Source of the DNA: Caenimonas soli
GTDB lineage: Bacteria; Pseudomonadota; Gammaproteobacteria; Burkholderiales; Burkholderiaceae_C
DNA: 64,000 bases
Assembly (NCBI RefSeq): GCF_013155545.1
Contig: NZ_JABJVV010000009.1
Location: 1 to 64,000, forward strand
Direction of reading: 5' to 3'
The notes under the pieces were generated by a model. That model had not been told where the DNA came from. It ran no database searches and saw only the letters and a list, made by a program, of their open reading frames with translations. Every line of letters starts with the position of its first letter. Within the stretch, counting starts at the first letter, position 1. The translations under genes were made by a program, and so were the position numbers. Of the stretch, positions 34,349 through 42,828 are shown one piece after another.

Positions 34349-35602
34349 TCAGGGCAGCATCTCGCGCGCACGGCGCTCCAGCTCCTCTCGATCGACGGGA
34401 TCGGCGATCGCAAGCATCCGCCGCACTCGCTCGTCCAGCGTAGCGTCACGCAGGCGCGCCACGCCGTGTTCCGTCACCACCACATCCGCGTCGGATGCGG
34501 CCACGGTCGCCGGCCCGGATAGCCGCGCCACGATGCGCGTCCGGCCCTGCGTGCCGCCGGTACGCGACGGCAGCGCCACGATGGCCTGACCCCGCGTCGA
34601 ATGGCGAGCTGCGCGAATGAAATCGTTAAGGCCGCCGACGCCCCCCACGTAGCGCATCGCGCCCTGCTGGGTGGCGATCGTCTCCGCGTTCACCTGGCCG
34701 ATCAGGTCTACCTCGATGGCGCTGTTGATAGCGACGAAGTCATCGTGCTGGGCAATCACTTCGGCACTGTGCGTGTAGTCGGGCGCCCGCAGCTGAACGG
34801 CGGGGTTCAGATGGCAGAAGCGGTAAAGTGCCTCGCCGCCGTAGACGCAGCCGGTCACGGCCATGTGGCTTCCCGCCGGCTTGCGTGAGTTGTCGAGCGC
34901 GCCGGACTGGATGAGGCGAAGCACCCCGTCGCTCAGCATTCCACTGTGCAAACCAAGATGCCGGTGACCCGCCAACGCGTTGAGCATCGCCGAGGGTGTA
35001 CTTCCTATGCCAACCTGGATGCAGGCGCCCTCGCCGACTATGGCGGCCACATTACGTGCCAGCTGTCGCTCGATGTCATCTGGCGCTCGTTCCTGCAGAT
35101 CGGCAAGGGGATAGCTGGTTTCCATCACCGCATGGATCTTGATGTCGGCTGGCCAGGGCGCGCCGAGAATGCAAGGGGACTGGGCGTTGATCTCGGCGAC
35201 CACCGTGCGCGCGCTGCGCGCGGCTTCCAGGATATAGCCATGGGAAGCCCCCAACCACAGCTCTCCGTCAGGGTCACGGGCCAGGCTGAGAAGTACGACG
35301 TCGGCGCGCTCGGTTTTCTCGGCGTAGGCAGTCCCGCAGCGGCTGTACGGCGTGAGGCTGATGCGCACGGTACGGTTGCGCGCCATCGAACCCGCGCTGC
35401 CCATGCCACCGAATGTGGTGAGAACGACCTGGCTGGGCAGGGCCGCCGCCGCCGGGGAGAAAGGCACGCCCAATGTCACGTCAAAGGGAAAATCCAGCCC
35501 CGCATCGGCCAGGGAGTGCAACAGCATCACCGGCTCGCTCGTCATGTGCGAACAGACGACCTGGTCGCCTTCCCTGACGAGGGCGCGCCAATCGATGGGC
35601 AC
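34349..35602 (-). CDS. Acetyl-CoA hydrolase/transferase family (4-hydroxybutyrate CoA-transferase type)
   Basis: 417 residues, family I-like CoA-transferase with two similar domains. The candidate catalytic Glu is in FVAINSAIEVDLIGQVNAET, and VGGVGGLNDFIRAARHS is the usual block before the C-terminus. Relatives include 4-hydroxybutyrate CoA-transferase and the itaconate CoA-transferase RipA/Ict. The GTG at 35600-35602 is preferred because GAGG sits 8 nt upstream and the preceding gene stops just before it; a TTG at 35626 is the alternative. Together with the MaoC hydratase and CitE-type lyase of the same probable regulon it would complete an itaconate-type route. Confidence 0.87.
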   Translation of the reverse strand: MPIDWRALVREGDQVVCSHMTSEPVMLLHSLADAGLDFPFDVTLGVPFSPAAAALPSQVVLTTFGGMGSAGSMARNRTVRISLTPYSRCGTAYAEKTERADVVLLSLARDPDGELWLGASHGYILEAARSARTVVAEINAQSPCILGAPWPADIKIHAVMETSYPLADLQERAPDDIERQLARNVAAIVGEGACIQVGIGSTPSAMLNALAGHRHLGLHSGMLSDGVLRLIQSGALDNSRKPAGSHMAVTGCVYGGEALYRFCHLNPAVQLRAPDYTHSAEVIAQHDDFVAINSAIEVDLIGQVNAETIATQQGAMRYVGGVGGLNDFIRAARHSTRGQAIVALPSRTGGTQGRTRIVARLSGPATVAASDADVVVTEHGVARLRDATLDERVRRMLAIADPVDREELERRAREMLP

Positions 35603-35612
35603 TGCGGGGACC

Positions 35613-36503
35613 TCAGGCTGCTGCAAACGGCACCTGGTGCGCGAAATGCTCGGCGATCGCCTGGCGCGTGGCGATCCAGGGGCCGCCCGGCTCCAGGCTG
35701 CGCTTTTTCACGTGCGCCAGGAATTTCTCCAGCGCGCCGATCCGGCCCGGGCGCCCGATGATCCGCAGGTGCAGGCCGATCGACATCATGTTGATTTCGT
35801 GCTCGCCCTCCCGCAGCGTCCACTCGAAGTTGTCGATGGCGTACTTGAGCCACTGGTCCGGCGTGTACGACGGCTCCGACCACATCTTCATGTCGTTGTT
35901 GTCGACCTGGTAGGGCAGCACCACGATCGGCCGGCCCTCGTGCTGGTCCCAGAACGGTTCGTCGTCGCTGAGGTCATCCATGTGGTACAGGAATCCCTCC
36001 TCGATCAGCAACCGGCGGGTGTTGGGCGTGGTGAGGTAGCGCGACAGCCAGCCCACAGGCTTGCGCCCAGTGCTCTGCTCGATGGACGCCACTGCCTTGC
36101 GGATGTAGGCCCGTTCCTCGTCCTCGTTCATATTGAACTGATGGGCCCAGCGGTAGCCATGCGAGGTGACTTCGTGGCCCTGGCGCACGATCTCCCGCGT
36201 GAATTCGGGTGCCCGCTCCAGGGCCAGCGCGCAAGCCGTGAAGGTGGCCTGGATCCCATGCGCCTCGAGCAGCCGCATCACCCTGGGCGCGCCCCGCTTA
36301 ATCCCGTACTGGTAATTGGACTCGTTGCCGAAGTTACGTATGGGACGCTTCAGGGCGATCCCCATCTCATCCACCGGCTCGGGGTACTTGTCGCCATCCA
36401 GGATGCTGGCCTCGGCCCCCTCCTCCACGTTGACGACGATCGACAGCGCAAGGTTCGCGTTGTTGGGCCAGGGCCAGGCCTTGGATGACTTCTGGAATTT
36501 CAT
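35613..36503 (-). CDS. Polysaccharide deacetylase family protein, PuuE-like
   Basis: 296 residues, NodB-homology barrel. The N-terminal LSIVVNVEEGAEASILDGD is close to the VNYEEG block of PuuE-type allantoinases and of cytoplasmic deacetylases in purine or amide pathways. The metal site shows GHEVTSHGYRWAHQFNMNED, with His-x4-His-like spacing. There is no signal peptide, so it acts in the cytoplasm and is probably not a cell-wall enzyme. It most likely hydrolyses a C-N bond of a small amide or cyclic amide, matching the amidases nearby. Leftward, upstream of the CoA-transferase; its promoter region carries a GntR-type operator. Confidence 0.85.
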   Translation of the reverse strand: MKFQKSSKAWPWPNNANLALSIVVNVEEGAEASILDGDKYPEPVDEMGIALKRPIRNFGNESNYQYGIKRGAPRVMRLLEAHGIQATFTACALALERAPEFTREIVRQGHEVTSHGYRWAHQFNMNEDEERAYIRKAVASIEQSTGRKPVGWLSRYLTTPNTRRLLIEEGFLYHMDDLSDDEPFWDQHEGRPIVVLPYQVDNNDMKMWSEPSYTPDQWLKYAIDNFEWTLREGEHEINMMSIGLHLRIIGRPGRIGALEKFLAHVKKRSLEPGGPWIATRQAIAEHFAHQVPFAAA

Positions 36504-36510
36504 GATTGGC

Positions 36511-36540
36511 TTGCGGCAAGTTGTACGGACATATTATGAT
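36511..36540. promoter_or_regulatory. Divergent promoter and GntR-type operator (PuuE-like / enoyl-CoA hydratase)
   Basis: TGTACGGACA at 36522-36531. Rightward hexamers TTGCGG (36511-36516) and TATGAT (36535-36540) are 18 bp apart with the operator between them. Leftward, CATAAT on the minus strand (36534-36539) would start transcription over the operator. The predicted rightward leader is about 42 nt. Confidence 0.6.
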
Positions 36541-36588
36541 GGACTCCGGCGCGTATTTCAAGCGCGCCCTACGCAAGGGCGAACATCC

Positions 36589-37383
36589 ATGACATCCATT
36601 TCTTTGCGGCAGGACGGTGCTGTGGCCCGCCTCTACATCGACAACCCGCAGCGCAAGAACGCCATCTCGCGCGCGATGTGGCAGGCGGTGCCCGCCCTGG
36701 TGGCGCAAGCGCTGGCGCATGAAGGCACCCGCGCCCTGACGGTGCAGAGCGCTGCGCCGGGCTGTTTTGCCGCGGGCGCGGACATCAGCGAGTTCGAAGC
36801 CACTTTTTCGGACCCGGCCGAATCGCTGCGCGCCAACGCCGAGATCCAGGCGGCCGTCAACGCGCTGGCCGCTTGCCCGGTGCCCACCCTCGCCCTCATC
36901 GACGGCCCCTGTGTCGGCGGCGGGGTGGCGCTGGCCGTGGCCTGCGACGTACGGCTCGCCAGCCCGCGCGCCCGTTTCGCCGTCACGCCCGCCAGGCTCG
37001 GCCTGTCCTACCACCCCGATGATGTCGCGCGGCTGGTTCGTGCCTGTGGCCGCGCCCAGGCCAGCGAGCTGCTGTTCGCCGGGCAGGTCTGGAGCGCCGA
37101 AAGGGGCCTGGTCGCCGGGCTCGTCAACGAGATTTTCTCCATCGGGGAATTCGAGGAGGCCGCGGCTCAACTGGTGGCCTCCATCTGCGCCAATTCACTC
37201 AGCGCGAACCTTGCGCTCAAGCGTGCGCTCGCCGCTGTCGAGTCGCGAGATCCCGCAGCCCTGCGCGAGGCCGAATCCGAATTCACGGCACTCTTCTCCG
37301 GCGCCGACTTCCATGAGGGCCGCGATGCCTTCCTGCAGAAGCGGAAGGCGTCTTTCCCCTCTCACCGTAGCCCCAAGGATTGA
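36589..37383 (+). CDS. Enoyl-CoA hydratase/isomerase family protein
   Basis: 264 residues, crotonase fold. First oxyanion strand GCFAAGADISEFEATF and second PCVGGGVALAVACDVRLAS; the region FAVTPARLGLSYHPDDVARL lies where catalytic Glu residues usually fall, but the first Glu position reads Ala/Arg. The enzyme may therefore be an isomerase or thioesterase rather than a standard hydratase. The ATG at 36589 is chosen by domain start and a purine-rich AAGGG upstream. It is followed after 5 bp by the second MmgE/PrpD gene. Confidence 0.88.
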   Translation: MTSISLRQDGAVARLYIDNPQRKNAISRAMWQAVPALVAQALAHEGTRALTVQSAAPGCFAAGADISEFEATFSDPAESLRANAEIQAAVNALAACPVPTLALIDGPCVGGGVALAVACDVRLASPRARFAVTPARLGLSYHPDDVARLVRACGRAQASELLFAGQVWSAERGLVAGLVNEIFSIGEFEEAAAQLVASICANSLSANLALKRALAAVESRDPAALREAESEFTALFSGADFHEGRDAFLQKRKASFPSHRSPKD

Positions 37384-37388
37384 CCGCG

Positions 37389-38810
37389 ATGACCGCAACG
37401 CCCGTGTACCCCGACGCCATCGAGCGCTTCCTCGACCTGATCCTGGACGTGCGCTATGAGGACCTGCCCGCCGGCGCGATCGAGGCGGGCAAGATTTTCT
37501 TTCTCGACACGGTCGGCGTCGCCTGCGCCGGCAAGCTCGCACCCAAGATGGCCGACATGCTGGAGGCCGCGCGAAACTGGGGCGGCGGCGATGCTGCTTG
37601 TGCGTCGGTCTGGAACACCTCGCTGCGCACCACCACCCCTGTGGCCGCCCTGCTCAACGGCTACCAGTGCCACGCATTGGAATACGACTGCGTGTACGAA
37701 CCGGGCGTCATCCTGCCGACGCCGCCCCTGTTCGCCGCCCTGATGGCGCGCGCGGAGCAGCTCGCCGCCGCCGGCAAGGCGCCCACCGGCAAGGAACTGC
37801 TCAGGGCCTTCATCGTGGGCCTGGAGGTTTCCTGCACGCTGGCGCTGGCCAGCCGCAGCGCCATGTTCTTCTTCCGGCCGGCGACCACCGGCGTGTTCTC
37901 GGCGCTCGCGGCACTGGCCTGCCTGTCGCCCCTGCCGCGAGACCAGCTGCGCTACGCCTTCGGCATCGGCTACTCCCAGATGTGCGGCCCGATGCAGGCC
38001 CACGAGGAAGGCTCGATGATGCTGGCGATGCAAATGGGTTTTGCCGCGCGCAACGCCGTGCAGGCCTATGACATGGCGGCCGTGGGCATCACCGCGCCGG
38101 TCCAGGTGCTGGAAGGCCGCTTCGGCTTTTATCGCAACTTCGAAAGCGAGAGCGCATTGCCCGAAGCGCTGGCCCAACTCGGCGCTCCCTGGAAGGTGAC
38201 CCAGCTTTCGCACAAGCCCTTTCCGAGCGGCCGGGTCACGCATGGCGCCATTCATGCCCTGCGCGTGCTGCAGGCCGAACTGCAGCTCGCTCGCGACACG
38301 GTCGGCGAAGCGGTCCGCTCCATCACGGTGCGGATGCCGCCCCTGGGCATGCGCCTCGTCGGGCGCCCCATGATCAGCAACCCTCCGCCCAACTACGCGC
38401 GGCTCTGCGTGCCTTTCGTGGCCGCGAGCGAGCTGCTGCACGGCAACGTGGATCCGTCCAGCTTCGTGTCCGAGCGCCTGGGCAGTGCGGCCATCGAGGC
38501 ACTCGCGCGCAAGGTGCGCGTGGAAGAAGTCGCGCATCCGAATCCCAATGCTTTCTATCCGCAGCACATCACACTGGAACTGGCCGACGGCCGTGTCGTG
38601 GAACGCGACATTCCCTATGCCTGGGGCCACCCGCTCCTGCCCCTGTCCCAGCAGGAACGCGAAGACAAATTCAGGCGCTGCCTGCACCTCACGCGCGACA
38701 GATCGCGCGAGGATGAGGAAGCGATCGAGTCGATGATCGGCTGGGTTGCCAGGCTCCCCGAGGCAACCGATTGCGCGCCGCTCCTGGCTTTTCTGCGCGT
38801 ATCCGCCTGA
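37389..38810 (+). CDS. MmgE/PrpD family protein, copy 2
   Basis: 473 residues, distinct from copy 1 at 26333 and not a recent duplicate. N-terminal helical domain with FFLDTVGVACAGKLAPKMAD and LLNGYQCHALEYDCVYEPGV, where family members carry a (H/D)-rich active-site loop. LSHKPFPSGRVTHGAIHAL is the counterpart of the KxxPxCxxxH block and lacks the usual Cys. ATG at 37389, with AAGGAT as ribosome site overlapping the end of the hydratase gene. Likely isomerises, dehydrates or decarboxylates a di- or tricarboxylate. Ends 6 bp before the convergent EamA gene. Confidence 0.86.
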   Translation: MTATPVYPDAIERFLDLILDVRYEDLPAGAIEAGKIFFLDTVGVACAGKLAPKMADMLEAARNWGGGDAACASVWNTSLRTTTPVAALLNGYQCHALEYDCVYEPGVILPTPPLFAALMARAEQLAAAGKAPTGKELLRAFIVGLEVSCTLALASRSAMFFFRPATTGVFSALAALACLSPLPRDQLRYAFGIGYSQMCGPMQAHEEGSMMLAMQMGFAARNAVQAYDMAAVGITAPVQVLEGRFGFYRNFESESALPEALAQLGAPWKVTQLSHKPFPSGRVTHGAIHALRVLQAELQLARDTVGEAVRSITVRMPPLGMRLVGRPMISNPPPNYARLCVPFVAASELLHGNVDPSSFVSERLGSAAIEALARKVRVEEVAHPNPNAFYPQHITLELADGRVVERDIPYAWGHPLLPLSQQEREDKFRRCLHLTRDRSREDEEAIESMIGWVARLPEATDCAPLLAFLRVSA

Positions 38811-38816
38811 CGGGGT

Positions 38817-39668
38817 TCAACGCGTTCCCAGGCGCGTACCGATGATCACCGCGGCCAGGGCGACGATGTGCCAGACGGAGAGTGCTTCGCCCAGGAACGC
38901 CGCGGCGAAGGCGATGCCGAAGATCGGCAGCCAGTAGAAGAAGAGCGCCGCCTTTGCCATCCCGACGGTGGCGATGGCCTGGTACCAAGCCACGTTGCTC
39001 ACGGCCGTGCCCAGCACGCCCGAGTACAGCACGAGCAGCAAGGTGCGGCCGTCCAGCAACTCGGGCGGCAGCGCGCGGACGTCCTGGGTGGCTAGCGCGT
39101 GCACCACCAGCATCGCGGTGCCGCCCACGTAGATGGCCCAGCCGATGACGAGCGAATCGAGCCTTTTGGCGAGCCGTTGCACCAGGGCGCCGCCGAAGAC
39201 GAAAGTGATCAGGCCCATCAGCAGCACGACCTCCCCCAGCCCGGCCGCAACCTCGGACGCATCGCGCCGGTTGAAGATCACGAGGGCCACGCCGGCGAAA
39301 CCCAGGAAGATGCCCAGCACCCGCAACGCGGGAATGCGCTCGCGAAACAGGACGGCGGCCGCCGCGACCGAGATCGACGGCGAGAGCGCCATGATCAGTG
39401 CCGCGCTCGTGGCCGTTGACAGGTGCATGCCGCGCGAGAACAGGAGCTGGTTGGCATACACCATCAGAAAGCCGGCGAAGCCGAGGGCGGCGAGCTGCCT
39501 GCGATCGAAGCGCGGAAGCCGCCGGTCCCGCGCCAGCAGGCAAACGGTCAGGACGGCCGAGGCGACGACCATGCGCAAGGTGGCGACCCAGATCTCGTCG
39601 AGCACCGAGGTCAGCGCCTTGACGGCCGTGATGTTCAGCGCCCATGCCACCATGATCGCCAGCAGCAT
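38817..39668 (-). CDS. EamA/DMT family membrane transporter
   Basis: 283 residues with ten hydrophobic segments in two EamA repeats, the drug/metabolite exporter fold. Seen: MLLAIMVAWALNITAVKALT as first helix, LIMALSPSISVAAAAVLFRE closing repeat one, and YSGVLGTAVSNVAWYQAIAT and FFYWLPIFGIAFAAAFLGEA in repeat two. The start is uncertain: the ATG at 39666-39668 lacks a good ribosome site, and non-ATG codons at 39716 or 39761 would extend it. It follows the second TRAP receptor by about 55 bp. Substrate unknown. Confidence 0.86.
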   Translation of the reverse strand: MLLAIMVAWALNITAVKALTSVLDEIWVATLRMVVASAVLTVCLLARDRRLPRFDRRQLAALGFAGFLMVYANQLLFSRGMHLSTATSAALIMALSPSISVAAAAVLFRERIPALRVLGIFLGFAGVALVIFNRRDASEVAAGLGEVVLLMGLITFVFGGALVQRLAKRLDSLVIGWAIYVGGTAMLVVHALATQDVRALPPELLDGRTLLLVLYSGVLGTAVSNVAWYQAIATVGMAKAALFFYWLPIFGIAFAAAFLGEALSVWHIVALAAVIIGTRLGTR

Positions 39669-39723
39669 CGCGTTGATCCGCCAGGAGTGCCCTCCCGGCG
39701 TCGCGGTTGGCGTCAACTGGGGA

Positions 39724-40782
39724 TCAATTGGCCTTGGCGACCAGATCGACCGTCTTGCCAACTGTTGCGTTCCAGGACTTCACGCATTCGGCGCCGCAGC
39801 GCGCGGCCCAACGCGGCAACACCTGGCGTACCAGAGCCTCGCGGCGCAGTTGGGCGTCCATCGGGGAGATCGGAAGCAACACCATCTTGGCGGGCGGGCC
39901 CTCGGGACAGGCGCCCGTTCCGGTGTTGCAGGCCAGGCCGATGCCGTGCTCGCGCTTGTTCTGCTCGAACACCGCTTTTTCGAGACGGGCGTACTCGGCC
40001 TGCAGGATCTTCTGCTGCGCCGGCGAAAGCTTGCGCCAGCTGTTCATGTTCATGGCGGACAAGCCGGCGCCCCAGTTGATCGGCAGCGGATACAGGTACT
40101 TCGCGCCTTCATACCATTTGGCCTTGTAGCCACCCAGCGTGCCCGTGATCGCGCAGTCGATCACGCCGTTCTGCAATGCCTGCTGCACTTCGCCGAACGC
40201 CATGTTGATGCCCGAAGCTCCGAAATAGCTCACGAAGTCCGCTTGCGAAGCCCCGGAGGTTCGTACCTTGCGACCCTTCAAATCGGCCAGGCCCTTGAGT
40301 TCGTTGCGGCAGTAGAGCACCTGGGCCTGGTACGAGAACATGCCCATCACCTTCACCTTGAGTTGGCTCTCGTAGTATTTCTCCAGCGTGGGACGGAATT
40401 TCTCGGTCACGTCGCGAAAGACTTCGAGCGACTCGGAGACACCCGCCAGGTCGGTCGCGTCGTTGATCGGGGCGTCGCCGGCCACGAAACCCAGTTGGCT
40501 GGTGCCCACATCGAAGACGCCTTGCGAGAGCATCTTGAACACTTCATTGCCCTTGAGGCCCATTTCGTTCCAGGGTTTGATGCTCGCCACCACCGAACCG
40601 CCGGTGGCCGCGGGGATGTCCTTGGTCCAGAACGGCTGCTCCAGTTCCCTGGATTGGGTGGTGATGCCGAGGTTGCCCACCACCTGCAGGCTGACCTTGG
40701 GTTCGCCCTGGGCGTGGGCCGGGCCGGACAGCGCAATTGCGAGGGCGGATGTGATGAAAGCTGCCGCGAGATTGGGTTTCAT
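39724..40782 (-). CDS. TRAP transporter periplasmic receptor (DctP), second system
   Basis: 352 residues with signal peptide AAAFITSALAIALSGPAHAQ, cleaved near residue 25. The ligand-binding Arg is in LKGRKVRTSGASQADFVSYF, followed by FGEVQQALQNGVIDCAITG. Two extra Cys pairs (LYCRNELKG, GLACNTGTGACPEG, CGAECVKSW) could form disulfides; they are not found in the first receptor at 29565. Gene order here is Q-M-P, unlike the P-Q-M order of the first system. Co-oriented with the permease genes upstream and likely served by the 42.7 kb promoter. Confidence 0.91.
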   Translation of the reverse strand: MKPNLAAAFITSALAIALSGPAHAQGEPKVSLQVVGNLGITTQSRELEQPFWTKDIPAATGGSVVASIKPWNEMGLKGNEVFKMLSQGVFDVGTSQLGFVAGDAPINDATDLAGVSESLEVFRDVTEKFRPTLEKYYESQLKVKVMGMFSYQAQVLYCRNELKGLADLKGRKVRTSGASQADFVSYFGASGINMAFGEVQQALQNGVIDCAITGTLGGYKAKWYEGAKYLYPLPINWGAGLSAMNMNSWRKLSPAQQKILQAEYARLEKAVFEQNKREHGIGLACNTGTGACPEGPPAKMVLLPISPMDAQLRREALVRQVLPRWAARCGAECVKSWNATVGKTVDLVAKAN

Positions 40783-40819
40783 GCTGGGGCTCCAGGTAAC
40801 GATTTAAAAAAGAGAGACG

Positions 40820-42115
40820 TCAGCCGTGGCTGGCGGCGAAGACGGAAGGCAGCCATAGCGCCATGTAGGGAAAGACCGTCAACAGCACGATCATCACCAG
40901 CATGGCGGCGACGAAGGGGAGCGAGCCCACGACGACGTCGCGAAAGGGTCCGTTCTTGCGAATCGACTGGACGACGAACAGGTTCATGCCGATGGGCGGA
41001 GTGATCAGGGCCGCTTCGATCAGGATGACGAAGACCACGCCGAACCACACCGGGCTGAAGCCCAGTTGCTTGATGATGGGCACGATTACCGGGGTGGTGG
41101 CGATCATGAGCGTGAGTGTTTCCACGAAGCAGCCAAGCACCAGGTAAAACACGACGATCGCGGCCAGGACGGCAATGGGATGCCAGGTGAGATTCGACAC
41201 CAGTTTCACGGCCATGTCGGTGATGCCGATGGTCGAAAGCACGAAGTTCAGGAAGAAGGCGGCCGTGACGATCAGCATCACCATCGCGGTGGTGCGCACC
41301 GTGCCCTCGAACGAGCGCAGCAGCAATTCCACCGACAGGCGCCCGCGGCTGAGCACCAGCGCCAGCGAACCCATCACACCCAGGGCCGACGCTTCGGTGG
41401 GGGTGGCAAGCCCGGCATAGATCGACCCGACCACCAGCAGAAACAGCATGATGGGCGGCAGCAGATGGACGAGGGCCGCAAAGCGTTCCCGCCACGGCGT
41501 CGGCGCGGTGCGCGGAGCCAGGTCCGGCCGGACGATGCATGCACCCAGGACATAGGCTGAAAAAAGGACGGCCATCAGCACGCCCGGGATCAAGGCTGCG
41601 AGGTAAAGATCGGACACGGCCGTTTCCGACAGCGCGCCGTAGATAACCATGTTGATGCTGGGCGGGATCAGGATGCCCAGCGTGCCGCCTGCCGCGATGG
41701 TTCCCAGGAACAGCGCCGGGTTGTAGCCAAACCGGTTCATGTTGGGAATGGACACGGTGCCGATGGTGGCTGCCGTGGCGATGCTCGAACCCGAAGTGGC
41801 CGCGAACAGCGCGGACGCCGCGACGTTGGTGTGCATCAGCCCGCCTGGAATGTGCCCCACCCAGCGGTCCAGCGCCGTGTACATGGCGTCGGTCACGCCC
41901 GAGCGCAGCAGCAGTTCACCCATCAGGATGAACATGGGGATCGCCACCAGAACGAAATCCGCGCTCGAAGTCCAGGCGATCTCGCCCAGCCCCCGGATCA
42001 AGGGTAGCGTGGAATAGAAGCTTGCCAGCCCGCCGGCCAGCAATCCCAGCACTGCGGCCACGAAAAGGCTGCTGGCCGCAAGCGCGAGCAGGCCGAAGAG
42101 GGAAAAGCTCAGCAT
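40820..42115 (-). CDS. TRAP transporter large permease (DctM), second system
   Basis: 431 residues, about 12 membrane helices. Blocks: ADFVLVAIPMFILMGELLLR, SGSSIATAATIGTVSIPNM and GTLGILIPPSINMVIYGALS, with ALITPPIGMNLFVVQSIRK near the C-terminus. The ATG overlaps the DctQ stop by 1 bp, so translation is coupled. Sequence divergence from the permease at 27718 shows that the two TRAP systems were not made by a recent local duplication. Imports a carboxylate across the inner membrane. Confidence 0.92.
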   Translation of the reverse strand: MLSFSLFGLLALAASSLFVAAVLGLLAGGLASFYSTLPLIRGLGEIAWTSSADFVLVAIPMFILMGELLLRSGVTDAMYTALDRWVGHIPGGLMHTNVAASALFAATSGSSIATAATIGTVSIPNMNRFGYNPALFLGTIAAGGTLGILIPPSINMVIYGALSETAVSDLYLAALIPGVLMAVLFSAYVLGACIVRPDLAPRTAPTPWRERFAALVHLLPPIMLFLLVVGSIYAGLATPTEASALGVMGSLALVLSRGRLSVELLLRSFEGTVRTTAMVMLIVTAAFFLNFVLSTIGITDMAVKLVSNLTWHPIAVLAAIVVFYLVLGCFVETLTLMIATTPVIVPIIKQLGFSPVWFGVVFVILIEAALITPPIGMNLFVVQSIRKNGPFRDVVVGSLPFVAAMLVMIVLLTVFPYMALWLPSVFAASHG

Positions 42116-42708
42116 CAGACGACCTTCTCGGTCAGAATGGTGGGCAGATCGGGGGCGTTCGCTTCGATCTCCTCTTGCAGCGATGGCACACCGAGCAGCG
42201 TGTTGGCAGCCTGGGCATCACCCTTCAAGAGCGTCCACAAGCCTGCTGCGGAATAGACAATGGCCACGATGGCGAACCATGCCAGGCCCGCCAGCCACAA
42301 CCCCTGGGGGATGACCATGGGCACGCTCAGTGCGGAATTGGAGCGCGCGCCAGCTTGCGCATTCGCGAAAACCGTCACGGCGCACCAGTAGAGCAACACG
42401 CAGGCAGCGACGGAAAGCAAGGTGTATGAAAAGACGTCCAGCCAGGCTCGCCACCGCAACGGCAGCAGGTTGTATACAACCTCGATGCGGATGTGCGCTC
42501 GGGACGACAGGGCGAAGGCAAGCCCAAAAGCCGTGGCGATGGCAAAGGCGTAGGTCGACAGCTCGAAACTCTCGAATACCGTGGTCTTGAACAGCGCCCG
42601 GAATACGACGTCCAGGGAGATCAGCCCTGCGCTGCACAGCAAAACCGCACCGCCGGCCCAGGCGAAAAGCTGGGACATACCGGTACACATCGCGATCAAC
42701 CTGGCCAT
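42115..42708 (-). CDS. TRAP transporter small permease (DctQ), second system
   Basis: 197 residues, four hydrophobic helices (WAGGAVLLCSAGLISLDVVF, ESFELSTYAFAIATAFGLAF, WLDVFSYTLLSVAACVLLYW, GLWLAGLAWFAIVAIVYSAA). The SRAHIRIEVVYNLLP stretch after helix two is the DctQ signature region. First gene of the leftward transporter operon. It faces the racemase-family gene across a 120 bp control region. Carries a hydrophilic tail of about 30 residues. Confidence 0.89.
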   Translation of the reverse strand: MARLIAMCTGMSQLFAWAGGAVLLCSAGLISLDVVFRALFKTTVFESFELSTYAFAIATAFGLAFALSSRAHIRIEVVYNLLPLRWRAWLDVFSYTLLSVAACVLLYWCAVTVFANAQAGARSNSALSVPMVIPQGLWLAGLAWFAIVAIVYSAAGLWTLLKGDAQAANTLLGVPSLQEEIEANAPDLPTILTEKVV

Positions 42709-42724
42709 GGAAGGAACCTCTTTT

Positions 42725-42788
42725 CCGCTGCAGCGGTATGCGAAAGGATTGCGTTCTCGAGATGAACGTATACAATGTTAACCGGACA
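42725..42788. promoter_or_regulatory. Control region between TRAP system 2 and the racemase-family/GntR operon
   Basis: A perfect 12 bp palindrome CCGCTGCAGCGG lies at 42725-42736. A rightward promoter is likely: TTGCGT (42749-42754), 16 bp, TACAAT (42771-42776). Over its -10 is GTATAC (42768-42773), the core of many FCD-type GntR operators, fitting the regulator gene at 43576. TAACCGGACA (42779-42788) also matches 8 of 10 positions of the HutC-type element and shares the ACAACTT flank with the site at 31604, so dual control is possible. Confidence 0.45.
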
Positions 42789-42828
42789 ACTTTTGATCCG
42801 CAAGCATTTTTTCCTCGAGGGAAATCGC

